Source: Artocarpus heterophyllus (Eukaryota > Streptophyta > Magnoliopsida > Rosales > Moraceae). From it: DNA of 64,000 bases. Each line of letters opens with the position of its first letter. Position 1 is the first letter of the stretch. The DNA lies in contig JAJQZP010000423.1 of the NCBI GenBank assembly GCA_025403435.1, positions 62,001-126,000 of the forward strand. The letters run 5' to 3'. The position numbers and the translations under genes were made by a program. Under the pieces are notes generated by a model, which saw only the letters and a program-made list of their open reading frames with translations, did not search any database and was not told where the DNA came from. This document shows, one piece after another, positions 1 through 9,419 of this stretch.

Positions 1-1935
1 GGCTATGATTTCAAGCAATTGTTTAGGGCATTTTGATCCTCTTGGCCCACTGAACTTGATCATTCCATCAATTCAAATCAACATTGCAGAGAATGGCAAA
101 AGGGCAACTCTCACGGTAACGGTGGTAGGCTACTTTAATCTCCAATAGGCAGTCGAGCAAAGGTGCAATTGGGCAAAGGGTTTAACTCCCCATTGCCGTT
201 TGAATTGAATGGAGTCGACGGTGTGCTTCACCACCACCTTAAATGGTGGAATTGATGACAATGCTATGGACGGTGATGGGCATCTACGATGAAGCTTTTT
301 TGGCCAAAATCAAGGGGTGGCACCTATTAGATTTTGCTCATCTCATCGAGCTGAGTCTGTTGACACCAAAATCGCACCTATTAGTGCTCGAATAGTGAAG
401 ACATCACACCAAAAGATAGTAGATTTTTGTAACTTTGACCAGCATTTGTGGGTTGCTCCGGCAGAGTTGTGGCCGTCATGACATGTCTTTGGACTCAACT
501 CTTCGTGATCTATCCATTGGTGCAAGAGGTGTCGAGAATAGAAGCCAGAATCAATACCGAAGTTGAAGGAGAGAGAGTAAAGAGAGTGGAAAAGTTGATT
601 TTAATTGGCTGGAATTTTTTTGGTCATGCATTTATGACACTATCGTGGGTCTTTGAAGTCTAGACTATTTTGTGATTGGTTAGATTAAATTTGATCCGCA
701 ACTTTGAAGTTTCAATAAATGTAGTTGTACTTTAAAATGTAATATTCTTGGTCTCTCTATAATTAAATAAGTAATTTCTAACTTTATTCTGAACTTACTG
801 ATATCTTTGTACAGTCATAAAATCATTTTTATGGTTCTAAACTTCTTTTTTGAATTTCATGATTTAATTCAAAAAATAAAAGGTCTTGACATTTTTCTCC
901 AAAATTGTTGACTAACTATTTTTACAATTATATATATTCTAAAAATTAATATTATGTATTTAAAACTTTGATCAAAGCTTACAGTTCAATTTCTTAATCA
1001 AAATGTTTTGTAAATTCTAAAACTTTAAAATGCTAACTAATAAATAAAATATATATTTTATTCAAATTTTCAAATTTTAAACATCTAATTTTATCATAAA
1101 AATAATAATCAAAATTTATAAAAATTATTGTAAACTAAATTGACTTAAAATCTTTCGTAAATTGAATTGACTATCTGTAAGTCAATTTAATTCAAATTTT
1201 AAACTTAGCACAATTCGAGCTTTGTGGGTGTAACCGAAACTACTTATAATAAAAAGTCGTTTATGGGTACGTATCTAATCTATAGTTGCTTTTGAACTTT
1301 CTTTAACTACAATATGGGTTTCAAACACATCCATTTGTGATATTTTATTGCCTTAAAAGCTTGTGCAATGTTTGTGAACTCTATTAACATTATTATTATT
1401 ATTATTATTATTATAAATTTCACATAATTATTTACATTTGTAAATAATTAACTGTGAATGTACTGGATATTGTGAATTCTTGAATTTTTAATAATCCTTT
1501 AGAAAATTCTTGTCATGCCTTGTGATCTCATGAAAATTGAGATTGAACTTGCATTCATGAGTATTATGCTGACCTTTTTTGAATTATGGTATTGAGTCGT
1601 TGATCACTTGATCTGAACTGACATTGTCTAGGAATTCCGTGTAGTTATGCTGAGTTGGAAATTTCTTTTTATCAGTTAATCTCAAATTAGATTTTCTAAT
1701 TGAGATTCTTCTAAAAGCCACCACTTTGACCCATACATAAAATTATTGAATTATAAAAACTTAATTTAACACAATGAATAATTATTTTTAATTATTCAAG
1801 TGTACTATCATAACATCATATATTGCTTTATTTGCTTTATGTTTCATACAAAGAGCACATAAATTTGTGCATTCATAACTTTATTTCTTACTAAAGTCTT
1901 ATAGCTATTAAGACTTTCAAAATACACATTAATTG
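1..1935 (-). mobile_element. Diverged copy of the large gypsy LTR family, cut by window edge
   Basis: This stretch runs parallel to about 56900-58890 inside the large LTR at 54540-58996. Matching landmarks in the same order are a GACACCAAR block (361 and 57338), 'tagttgtactt' (722 and 57693), an ATT/AAT trinucleotide run (1388 and 58323), 'acttgtaaataa'-like sequence (1435 and 58384) and a 'gctattaagact' block (1902 and 58866). The LTR end 'GGTCATTACA' is not found after 1935, so this copy is truncated or decayed on the right and cut by the window on the left. Minus orientation is inferred from the other copy, whose primer-binding site fixes its polarity. The short open frames at 343-663 are inside this repeat and are not believed. 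Confidence 0.6.
1388..1414. repeat. (ATT)n microsatellite
   Basis: About nine ATT units inside the old LTR copy. The other copy has an AAT/ATA run at the corresponding place (58323-58350), so the trinucleotide tract predates the divergence of the two copies. Confidence 0.85.
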
Positions 1936-3780
1936 ATAAAATTCAAAATCATAAATTATGATTAAGTTGCGATTTAAACTTGTGGATTTTATAGACGTTG
2001 CATAAAATTTATAACTTTGAACTGAATTCTTACAATTTTCACGTAGTTCTTAAAACAACTTGTGAAAAATGAACATGAAATGTCAAAAGAATGAATGCCA
2101 ACAGGGAGTTTCAACACAACTAAAGACAAAGAGGAAACCGAGTTGATAACTTGTCATGGATCCATCATATGAGGAAACCGAGTTGGTTTAGTAAATAATC
2201 GAACTTTTACGACATTATGCTTCCGAAGATCTCATGAGGTTTTTCCTACTACGTGGTCCCAAATGAAATCGATCCATTTGAAGCTCTCTAACAATGTATT
2301 CGTTTGGAATGCATTGATCCAACTACTAATATATAAACCCAGAAAGGAGCTACAATTTATATATGTGGATGTAAAACAAGTATACGTGGCTGACCTCTCA
2401 GAAATGCGAACATGCTTGAGACATACTCATTTTCTTACTATGCAGTAATGGAGATTTATTGGCAGGCCGCTAATTTTTAATAAAATGTAGAAGACTATTA
2501 ATTTAAGAAGTTGTAAGTTTAATTTATACACATACCTGCTATATTAAAATTAAAACCACTATATAAAAAAAAAAGAAGAAAAAAGGCCCCCGCCCTCCTT
2601 CTTGTCTCCGTCACCGTTCTTATGATTTGACAATGACATGTATACAAGCTGTCAGATTATTTCTTTATTCATTTTTTGTTTTTTTTTTTAATTCCTGATA
2701 CATACAAGTTGTACCAGGATACTAACTACAGTTTAGTCCTTAGGAAAAAGAAGTACTACATTTAAGTACCTTCAAACTGGAGTGTGTTTCCTTCCAAAAA
2801 TAAGATCCTGTTAATTTGATTTATCTACGCAGCATGTCAGTGGAAAAGATACTCTAGTAGTCTCACTTTTGTTTTTTTTTTTGGTCGCTTCTGAAGATAT
2901 TTTAGTGGGCGCTTGTAAGCTACCTTACTTGGAAGAGTAAAAAAAATAACAGAGAAGAATGCTATCTAATTAATTAACACCAATTTTGTTATGCAAGCTA
3001 GACAGAACTTCCAACTACAGGGTGAAGTTAAAATACAAAGACATATGATTATGCACTATTCTAAATTAAATTCTTAGCAGATTGGTGGTTACCTCAATTT
3101 GATCCTCAAAGATGATTCACATTCATGCTAGTACAAAGGTGGAAAATCATACATAAAGAAAGAGGAAAAGGCCCTGTTTTGACCATTACCATTTTCTTTT
3201 TTCTTTTTTTTTTAATGGGAATTTCCTGTATAGTTTTTTGAGGAATTGATATGGTTAGTTGAATGATGACATATGTCATAATTCACTAGTCATGTACTGG
3301 GGACTTTACAATAGAATCTGTAACTTGCTCTAGAGTGTTGGTACAACTTTATTGATTTGCTCTTGCTTGCCATGAATTAAGACCTATTTAACTGCGAAAA
3401 TTTGTTGATTTGTTATTTTCTAATTTGTAAATGTAAAAACTTTGTTAATTATGGAAGAAACTGATGTTTAACTGTTGGACCATTGATTTTAGTCTATCTA
3501 CTGAATTTCGGAGGGTAGAGATTCCATATTATGATGGCTAAAAGTGACTGAATCTTCAATTATAAAATTACAGACAGACAGAAACATTCTACTATAAGCA
3601 ACAAATATTATATAGTAAATGCTAAGCCACGTGAAATAAAAAATTAGCCGGTCCTATGATCAAATAACATGTTGATCTGAGTTAAAAAGCAAAAAGTGGA
3701 CAGTAACAAAAAAATAAAATAAAATAATTTAGGAGCAAAATTTATTGAACTATTTAAACAACGTCCTTTATCTATTTCTC
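1936..3780. other. Intergenic, no gene seen
   Basis: AT-rich DNA with homopolymer runs, no convincing coding frame and no terminal repeats that I could pair. The frame at 2263-2448 has a phrase (NVFVWNALI) like those in pentatricopeptide-repeat proteins, but nothing around it continues the repeat. Confidence 0.5.
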
Positions 3781-3830
3781 ATTCTGGGAGCCATTTTACA
3801 CTCCACAAGGAACAGAAAAGTAACACACTG

Positions 3831-3853
3831 TTGACATTGTCTGCTTTACAAAA
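3831..3853 (-). promoter_or_regulatory. Conserved SAUR 3'UTR block
   Basis: On the minus strand this reads TTTTGTAAAGCAGACAATG followed by TCAA, shortly after the stop of the SAUR at 3889-4191. Near-identical blocks follow the other two minus-strand SAURs (35651-35673 and 41215-41237). It is probably a retained 3'UTR segment; a role in mRNA turnover is only inferred from the known instability of SAUR mRNAs. Confidence 0.5.
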
Positions 3854-3888
3854 ATTGTGTCAATGAGTCTTCCTAATCAAAGTCAGTC

Positions 3889-4191
3889 TCATGAAGCATT
3901 CAAGCTTGAGATGAGATCGATAAATGCATTTTCTGAACAGGGAAAAGTTAGACCCCCCATTGGATGATCAAATCCGTATTCTTCTTTTGTCTGAATCAGC
4001 AAGTCTCTGAATGAAGGTTGGTTGAGATATGACACAGGAATCACAAACCGCTTCTTCTCACTTTCTCCAACGTAAACTGCGAAATGGCCTCTCGGGGCAT
4101 CTACGGCGATTGAATCTGTTTTCTTTGAGTTGGAGAGAGATCGTCGAATAAGTTTCTTAGCTGAAACTACTCCGGGCAAACGGAAACCCAT
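3889..4191 (-). CDS. SAUR family auxin-responsive protein (10A5/15A type)
   Basis: An intronless 100-residue protein of normal SAUR length. Visible family motifs are the N-terminal MGFRLPG..AKKLIRRSLS (1-20), PRGHFAVYVGE (33-43), FVIPVSYLNQPSF (49-61) and EYGFDHPMGGLTFPC (71-85), followed by the usual ...FIDLISSL tail. Known family role: SAURs are early auxin-induced proteins, several of which inhibit PP2C.D phosphatases, which keeps plasma-membrane H+-ATPase active and promotes cell expansion. The start is supported by the conserved MGFR opening. A TATA box lies at 4309-4316 and a CCATGTG module at 4401-4420. Small oddities are the K at 69 in a usually acidic AEEE stretch (TKEE) and PRGH in place of the common PKGY. 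It looks functional; the exact orthologue cannot be given. Confidence 0.95.
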   Translation of the reverse strand: MGFRLPGVVSAKKLIRRSLSNSKKTDSIAVDAPRGHFAVYVGESEKKRFVIPVSYLNQPSFRDLLIQTKEEYGFDHPMGGLTFPCSENAFIDLISSLNAS

Positions 4192-4308
4192 TATTTGTGT
4201 ATATCAGGAGAGGAGAATTAAAGAAAGTTTCAAGTGGAAGTGGAAGACAAAGAAAGCTTTGCTTGTGTTATGAATTGCCTTGTTGATGAGTTAGCCTCCA
4301 ATTGCTGT

Positions 4309-4316
4309 TATTTATA
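4309..4316 (-). promoter_or_regulatory. TATA box of SAUR 3889-4191
   Basis: Minus strand reads TATAAATA, 118-125 bp upstream of the ATG. This leaves a 5'UTR of roughly 85-90 nt, which is normal for SAUR genes. Confidence 0.6.
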
Positions 4317-4400
4317 TCTACAAGGTTAAGAAAGAATTACCCAAAGTCGCTTTGAATGAATGGCATCTGGTGGGTCAAGTGAAAGAAATGAATAATGAGG

Positions 4401-4420
4401 GATCACATGGGGTTGTCTTG
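4401..4420 (-). promoter_or_regulatory. NDE-like SAUR promoter module (short form)
   Basis: Minus strand reads CAAGACAACCCCATGTGATC, 210-230 bp upstream of the SAUR start. It matches the first half of the module seen in front of four other SAURs here (GACAAY, then CCATGTGATT). The second half (TGTCTC and GAYCCCAT boxes) is not recognisable in this copy. Confidence 0.5.
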
Positions 4421-4831
4421 AATTCTTCATTTTCATCCATATAAAAAGAAGCATCATGTCCCACCCATACCTCCTCTTAGAAAGCTCAAAAATTTCAAAC
4501 GACGGGCCGGTGCAGCATCATTGATGTGCCAACTACTAACTTTGAAGAACCGGGTAACATGAACTGTATGGTGAAATGCAAAATATAAGTGCTGTAGACA
4601 TCAGACGGACTCATCTCACTATACATTGTCTACTTGTGGAAGCAAACAAAAGAACACATATTTGACTATCTATTTCAACTCATATAACATATGGACCATT
4701 TTGCCGTTAATTTTAGACTTGCGTGTCTCATGCAACTACTGCTTCTGATAGAAGGCTTATCCTTTTAACAGTCATTAAACATTAAGAGAAATGCATGTCC
4801 TTGATCTAACAGTAGCCTTATATTTTTTAAA

Positions 4832-5085
4832 ATGAGCTGGAGAGCAAAACCACGTGATGGTTCAAACTTATTTATTTTTCTTTAGAAGGAGATTTTGAAG
4901 AGTTCAAAAATTGAACCACTAATTTCCCACTTGTGTATGTTTTTCTCTCTTTAATTGCAAAGAATTGAGGGTTTTTTTTTTTTTTTGTTTTTGGCTTTCT
5001 CAAGAGAGCAGTTGGTAGGACATGGTGAGTAGGAAGACAACACCATGTGATTTCCCAACTGCCTATGTCTTTCAATAGACCCCAT
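4832..5085 (+). pseudogene. Orphan SAUR promoter, plus-strand gene missing
   Basis: The full module at 5032-5085 reads GGAAGACAACACCATGTG, then CCTATGTCTT, then GACCCCAT, all in plus orientation. Upstream, about 4821-4880 (AAAATGAGCTGGAGAGCAAAACCAC...) parallels 38851-38910 in front of the SAUR at 39320. The region 4880-5090 is also a clear inverted match of 41810-42010, upstream of the SAUR at 41292-41600. By spacing from the paralogues, a plus-strand SAUR should start near 5300. Instead there is a foldback repeat (5107-5223) and then an LTR-retrotransposon fragment. I read this as the 5' remnant of a deleted SAUR. The minus-strand open frame 4872-5075 lies inside this promoter DNA and is not considered a gene. 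Confidence 0.6.
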
Positions 5086-5106
5086 TTACAAATGCCCCTT
5101 TATTCT

Positions 5107-5223
5107 AAATTTTGAATTTTTGCATTTAGGACCTTGAACTTTTTAATAGTTGAGAATGCAATCCAATCAATAAATTTTAAGTAATAGACGACAATTAGAG
5201 TTTGAAATGCAAAAATTTAAAAC
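5107..5223. repeat. Small foldback (inverted) repeat
   Basis: The left arm 5107-5127 (AAATTTTGAATTTTTGCATTT) and the right arm 5205-5223 (AAATGCAAAAATTTAAAAC) are nearly perfect reverse complements around a loop of about 77 nt. It could be a tiny MITE or a chance AT-rich hairpin. No target-site duplication was identified. Confidence 0.4.
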
Positions 5224-5263
5224 TTTCATGTTCTAACTTGTCAACCAATGAAAATTTTGTCGT

Positions 5264-5485
5264 TCATTTGTGCAAAAATCTTGGGCAATTTCTATTGTCC
5301 GTTGGGGATTGAACCACAGTTGCCCATTCCAGATGGTCCACTGCTGCGATCTTTCCCATCAACATGTCCAAGTTCTTCTCCACCGACGAGAGCTTCTGCA
5401 GATCTTCCAAGACGGACTCAATCTGGGCCTCCACTGCATCCATTCTGGACTCCATTTTCTTAATCGCCATCTCCAAAATCGACAA
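5264..5485 (-). pseudogene. Truncated retrotransposon gag N-terminus
   Basis: A minus-strand frame begins directly after a primer-binding site. It encodes a charged, probably coiled-coil N-terminus (MAIKKMESRMDAVEAQIESV, then EDLQKLSSVEKNL), typical of the start of gypsy-type gag proteins. The recognisable part stops near 5330, and no capsid domain, zinc knuckle or pol follows. It is therefore a short 5' fragment of a minus-strand LTR element. Confidence 0.55.
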
Positions 5486-5497
5486 GCTCTGATACCA
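5486..5497 (-). promoter_or_regulatory. Retrotransposon primer-binding site (tRNA-iMet type)
   Basis: Minus strand reads TGGTATCAGAGC, a perfect match to the common plant PBS complementary to initiator tRNA-Met. It fixes the polarity: the LTR lies at higher coordinates and gag at lower ones. Confidence 0.85.
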
Positions 5498-5499
5498 GA

Positions 5500-5870
5500 T
5501 GATGAGTCTTGACTCGTAATTGGAAAGAAAATTGTGAAAATGTGGTCAAATTGGAATGAAATGGTAGGTTCAGATTGATACAGCAATGTCGAGATTTCGA
5601 GCGGCTCCACTTCTCTCCCCAGCTCCTGAATTCACTAGAATCTCCCTGACCCCCCTTTACATGACCTCACTAATTTATTCCAAAGGCATAGCTGACTAGG
5701 TGCCCTAAACGACTCCAAAAGAACATACACGACATAGCCTAATAACATAAACTCATGCTCAAACGACAAAAGGAAATACAATAGAAGAAATAGCCTAAAA
5801 GTTGTCGCGTTACTTCCCTGGCTTTGCAGGCCTAGCATTTGTGAACATGATTGGAGACTTGTCAGATTTT
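5500..5870 (-). mobile_element. 5' LTR remnant of a minus-strand LTR retrotransposon
   Basis: Sequence abutting the PBS after a 2-nt spacer. The internal boundary (plus strand begins TGATGAGTC) is set by the PBS; the outer end is not certain and 5870 is an estimate. No matching 3' LTR occurs in the window, so this is a truncated 5' end. It sits where the coding region of the missing SAUR would be expected. Confidence 0.45.
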
Positions 5871-6431
5871 TATTATTCCCAATCTTCTTGTTAATCTATG
5901 TGTGTGTGTTGCCGTGTTGGAATTTAAGAACTTGTTTATTTATTGACAAGAAAAAGTTAGGGCCTGAAGTATTTACATTCCGGGTGTTCGTTTTGGAATC
6001 CAATAGTTTGAAAACGCGGACACCTTTTTCCCTTGTCATGTATCACTCAAGGCTTTAGTTATCGTATTAGGATGCTTTGATATGCTTCTTATTGTCATTC
6101 CTTTCTTTGATCATGTCAACACGCCAATTCCACTTATCATAATTGTTCCCTTCAGTTCAATTTAAGACCAAAATTATCTTCTCGTTTACATTTGTCCATT
6201 TATTTAGCCAAGCCAACAGATAGACATAATTCTATAATCACGGTGGAATTTGAATTGAAAAAGAAAGCACAACATGCAAACACAAATGAAATTCGTATTT
6301 TCATCTTTCTTGACAAGTGAAAATTTCCTTTTACTAATAAAAGGAAAAGTCTATCATCTACAAAATTGTCCTATCAGTTCCTGTCAATGTGACTGATGTC
6401 GACTCAGAAAAGTGAAATGAATGAAGATGTC
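5871..6431. other. Intergenic, no gene seen
   Basis: AT-rich spacer with a short GT run (about 5900-5912). No coding frame or paired repeats recognised. Confidence 0.5.
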
Positions 6432-6635
6432 TTATCGGCAGGGGGTTTTGAGTCCGCTCATCGGTTGCTCGTATCTGAATTCTTCTCCCTCCATGCTTAG
6501 CAACTCTTGAAATGCAGGCTCATTCAAGTACTACAAGGACGCTACTTTGTGCTTCTTCATGTCCTCTCCAACGTACACCGGGAAGTAGCCTTGAGCCTTG
6601 TTATCATGAACAATACCATGCAGTCCGATTGCCAT
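6432..6635 (-). pseudogene. SAUR pseudogene (X15-like subfamily)
   Basis: Reading from the ATG at 6635, the frame starts MAIGLHGIVHDNKA, continues with GYFPVYVGEDMKKHK and then meets an in-frame TAG. After it the family motif resumes ([14 protein letters not shown], then [14 protein letters not shown]) up to a stop at 6432-6434. It is most like the SAUR at 42751 (MAFGLHSIVHGKKA). Compared with that gene it lacks about 20 residues between the N-terminal motif and GYF, has the premature stop in the central FVVPVxYLN motif, and ends right after TPC. There are therefore two independent inactivating lesions plus a short tail. A stop-interrupted copy this close to live paralogues fits tandem duplication and decay. 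Confidence 0.9.
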
Positions 6636-7776
6636 TTGATCTTCCTAAATAAGGTCCAGTATAAACAAGCAAGTAGCAAGTAGAGAGCAGAGAATGTGAG
6701 GACTTACTATTGTATATTAATATTCACCCTCCTTACGTGAATAGTCCCTCTCTCCCAAACTCTTGCTCTTTTCTGCACAACCATACTTTAATTATTTCCA
6801 GGAATTGTTGCAGTTTATACCAGTTCTTTTACTTTTCCAACTTCTAATATGTTAGAAACATTGAACTTTTGGGCTCGACAAATTGTAAGCCGCAATGGTC
6901 TCCTGTTTTTATCATATATTGCTGCAATGATTCCAACAGGAAATAGGTAAAAAGCGGTTTGATATCACAGTATCATCACACTTTGAGGTACTGATTTAAA
7001 GTCAATTTTTAACTACCGCAATGGTGCCATTTCAACATGGAGTGGTTCTATCTTTTAGCCCATTTCCAAAGTACTTGGCTTTGATGAAACTAAAAATTAC
7101 ATCTGAAATGTAATATCTGATCTCTGCTCAATGCTGTAAATAAAGGACTACATTTTACTTCGAAAATACTCGACATAGATGACAACCAAAAACGATAAAA
7201 TAGTGATATATTCTATTGAAATGAGGGAACAATTTTACAAATCCGCCTAATAGAAAATTAGCATGTCAATTATCAAATGCTTGTTAAACATAATTTAATT
7301 GTAATATGTCCCGTCCTTACAACGACGAAATTTTCTTGAAGGATTCTGGTTCATTCCAGGTCAATCCCGTCTGAGTATATTGCATAACCGACCACACATC
7401 TCATCTTTGATTTTCACCGTTCCAAAACCACTACAGAACTTGCGTTGAGCGAGCTCTTGCACCGATGATTTACTCTCATTAAAATAGTCTTAACATGTAA
7501 ATTGACTACTTCAAAGGACACAAAATCAGTACTTACCCAATTGAGAACAATATAATCTAGGAAATATTGTCTTTCTTTCTTTTTTTTTTTTTTGAGAAAA
7601 AAATAGTCTTTCCAATCAAACATATATATATATTTACTTTTCGATCAAGGACACAGCTAGCATGTCCAACGGAGCAAACATACTTGTTCTAACCACATAA
7701 AAGGTTACTCAAAACAGTTAGAAACCATGTCCCATTTGTCTCCTAGAAAAAAACTCTTAATTGGAACATATAAATA
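6636..7776. other. Intergenic, includes 3' region of the Myb/SANT-like gene
   Basis: No open frame of interest. It holds the decayed promoter side of the SAUR pseudogene and, nearer 7776, the probable 3'UTR of the minus-strand Myb/SANT-like gene. A TA dinucleotide run lies at about 7622-7632. Confidence 0.5.
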
Positions 7777-8362
7777 TCAATTTTTTAAACTCTCTAGCCA
7801 CTTGTGTCGTCTGGCCTCTGACATCTTGATGAACATCTGTCTCCACTCGGGAATAAGAAATCTCTCCATTGCCCTGAAGTAAGAAACATTCTCCACATCA
7901 GGTATTGATTCCAATTTATCCATACACTCAGCAACAGAATATGGATCAAAACCAGATGGCAGCACTTCGTTGCTTTTATCAAATTGGTCAGTTCTCAACA
8001 AAGATGTTTTGATTCTAGAACTCCAATCTTTGGTCCATGCCCCTTGTCCATTGTCAAGCTTCGAATGCTCAGAAGCTCTACATTGTTTTGTTGGCCTAGC
8101 ACTTTCAAGAGGACTAATAGCATGACGATGTGCAGCCAGTTCAGAAGTCCCAGACTCATTGGTGTCCGCAAATTCAGGCAACTGCATCAATATGTGCCCC
8201 AGTTTGGGGTTCCTCTAACTGATCCCCATCCTCAGACCCTGATTGGGTGTGGGTTGATGCATAGCTCAATTGGCTTATTGAGGTTGCGTTATTGAATATT
8301 TCTCCGAGCATTTCATAATGGTTACATCCTTTCTTACGAAACCTCTTTGCAGAAGGATCTTT
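7777..8362 (-). CDS. Myb/SANT-like gene, coding exon 2 (with frameshift)
   Basis: The exon follows an acceptor (TTGATACAG, intron ends at 8363) and opens with KDPSAKRFRKKGCNHYEMLGEIF. Homologues have a basic linker and conserved aromatic patch after the Myb/SANT-like domain. That frame ends at a TGA (8174-8176). The conserved C-terminus (FDPYSVAECMDKLESIPDV, then WRQMFIKMSEARRHKWLESL) continues in another frame to the TGA at 7777-7779. The exon is 586 nt, one more than a multiple of three, and the frames overlap around CCCCAAACTGGGG (about 8195-8208). A one-base insertion there would explain the break. This is either a real lesion, which would make a protein lacking the C-terminal helical region, or a sequencing error. 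Function is unknown beyond likely DNA binding. Confidence 0.8.
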
Positions 8363-8471
8363 CTGTATCAAAACTTACAATCAGTACTTCACAATTGATC
8401 AATAACAACAAATACAAAAACAAAAATAAAAACAAAAACAAAAGAATTGAAAAAGTAAAATTGTTTATTAC
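8363..8471 (-). other. Intron of the Myb/SANT-like gene
   Basis: 109 nt, phase 0, donor AAA|GTAATA and acceptor GATACAG|AAA. It is AT-rich and of ordinary plant intron size. Confidence 0.8.
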
Positions 8472-8795
8472 TTTCAAGTACGTCTCCCAAACCCCATTGG
8501 CAGCATGAACAACGTTAGACGCAGGATCCCAACAGACACCAGGTTGGGCCAATAGATTTGAAAAGGCACGGTGCATTTTTCTTAGTCGGTTGTATTTTGA
8601 TTGCAACTTTGGGATGGTATATCTCTTCCCAAACTTTGAGCACATGTCAGCGTTTATAGCTTTCCATGATCTCTTATCTAAATTGGACGAGTGTGAGTGT
8701 TTCTTAGACTCCTTGTGCAATAAACTAATGAAATGAGTCTCGATCAAAGTCGGCCATATGGCCACATCATCAAATTCCTCGAGTTTGGAAGACAT
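8472..8795 (-). CDS. Myb/SANT-like DNA-binding domain gene, coding exon 1
   Basis: Encodes 108 residues from the ATG at 8795. MSSKLEEFDD is followed by the Myb/SANT-like domain (Myb_DNA-bind_3 type): IWPTLIETHFISLLHKES, RSWKAINADMCSKFGKRY, LQSKYNRLRKMHRAFSNLL, CWDPASNVVHAANGVWETYLK. The spaced tryptophans and the K-R-L-R-K helix are characteristic of this plant family, which includes the L10-interacting Myb protein and Harbinger-derived regulators. An in-frame GTG 15 nt upstream is ignored because ATG fits the family start. Usual proteins are about 300 residues, which matches the two exons together. It lies between two SAUR remnants but is unrelated to them. Confidence 0.85.
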
Positions 8796-8800
8796 GTCAA

Positions 8801-9400
8801 CTGTATTCACTAAAATGACAAAGACAACATATCATTGTAAACATCTAACACAAATATAATACAATTATCTCAATGTAGATATCATATGACTTTTTTCTTC
8901 TTCTTTTTTTTTTTTGGTTTCTTCTTTTTATTTTCAAAAGCTGTTAAGGGACTTTTCAGCAGAAAAAATTCATCCCAATGTACAGAATTAAATGCAGCAT
9001 ATATTGGAAATTAAATCATTTAAAAGAAACTAGTTAACAAATTATGATCAAGAATGATAAAGAACCAAATTTTCTCTGCAGAAATTCGATTTATTTCATT
9101 CAGGCATTCAATTAAGCATCTAATGCGAACCTATAACAGATTGATAATCCATAAATTTTGATAGAAAAAATTTGAATTCCCGTGTTAATGTTACATAGAG
9201 AATGAAGAAAGAAAGCAGATTATTGCGAACCTTAAATTTGCCCTTCCACCATTGAAAATCTTAAAGCGATAAAGAGCTCTCTTTTCGATCGCCTTCTTCG
9301 AAAAGCTTGTGACGTTTATACGAAGCTTAATCGAGCTCACATGCAATTTAAGCGAGAAAAACCCTAGAAATGTCTCCTCCGGGGGCTCTTTGCGTTTATA
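8801..9400 (-). promoter_or_regulatory. Probable 5'UTR exon and leader intron of the Myb/SANT-like gene
   Basis: Just upstream of the ATG are two possible acceptors, TTTTAG at 8810-8815 and ACAG at 8801-8804. At 9226-9231 the minus strand reads TTTAAG|GTTCGC, a plausible donor. The DNA at 9232-9400 is less AT-rich than its surroundings and contains AAACCCTA on the plus strand, a telo-box common near plant transcription starts. I infer a non-coding first exon at about 9231-9400 and a leader intron of about 0.42 kb. The frame 9191-9412 would then be 5'UTR rather than protein. Confidence 0.45.
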
Positions 9401-9419
9401 TTTCAAACCCAAGTAACAT

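Noticed and set aside
2263..2448. Possible pentatricopeptide-repeat fragment
   Set aside because: Only one short phrase resembles the repeat; no second repeat and no continuation in any frame.
4872..5075. 67-residue minus-strand frame similar to a 66-residue frame at 41814-42014
   Set aside because: The DNA of the two regions is homologous (duplicated SAUR promoter), but the N-terminal halves are read in different frames, so the shared peptide tail follows from DNA similarity rather than coding constraint.
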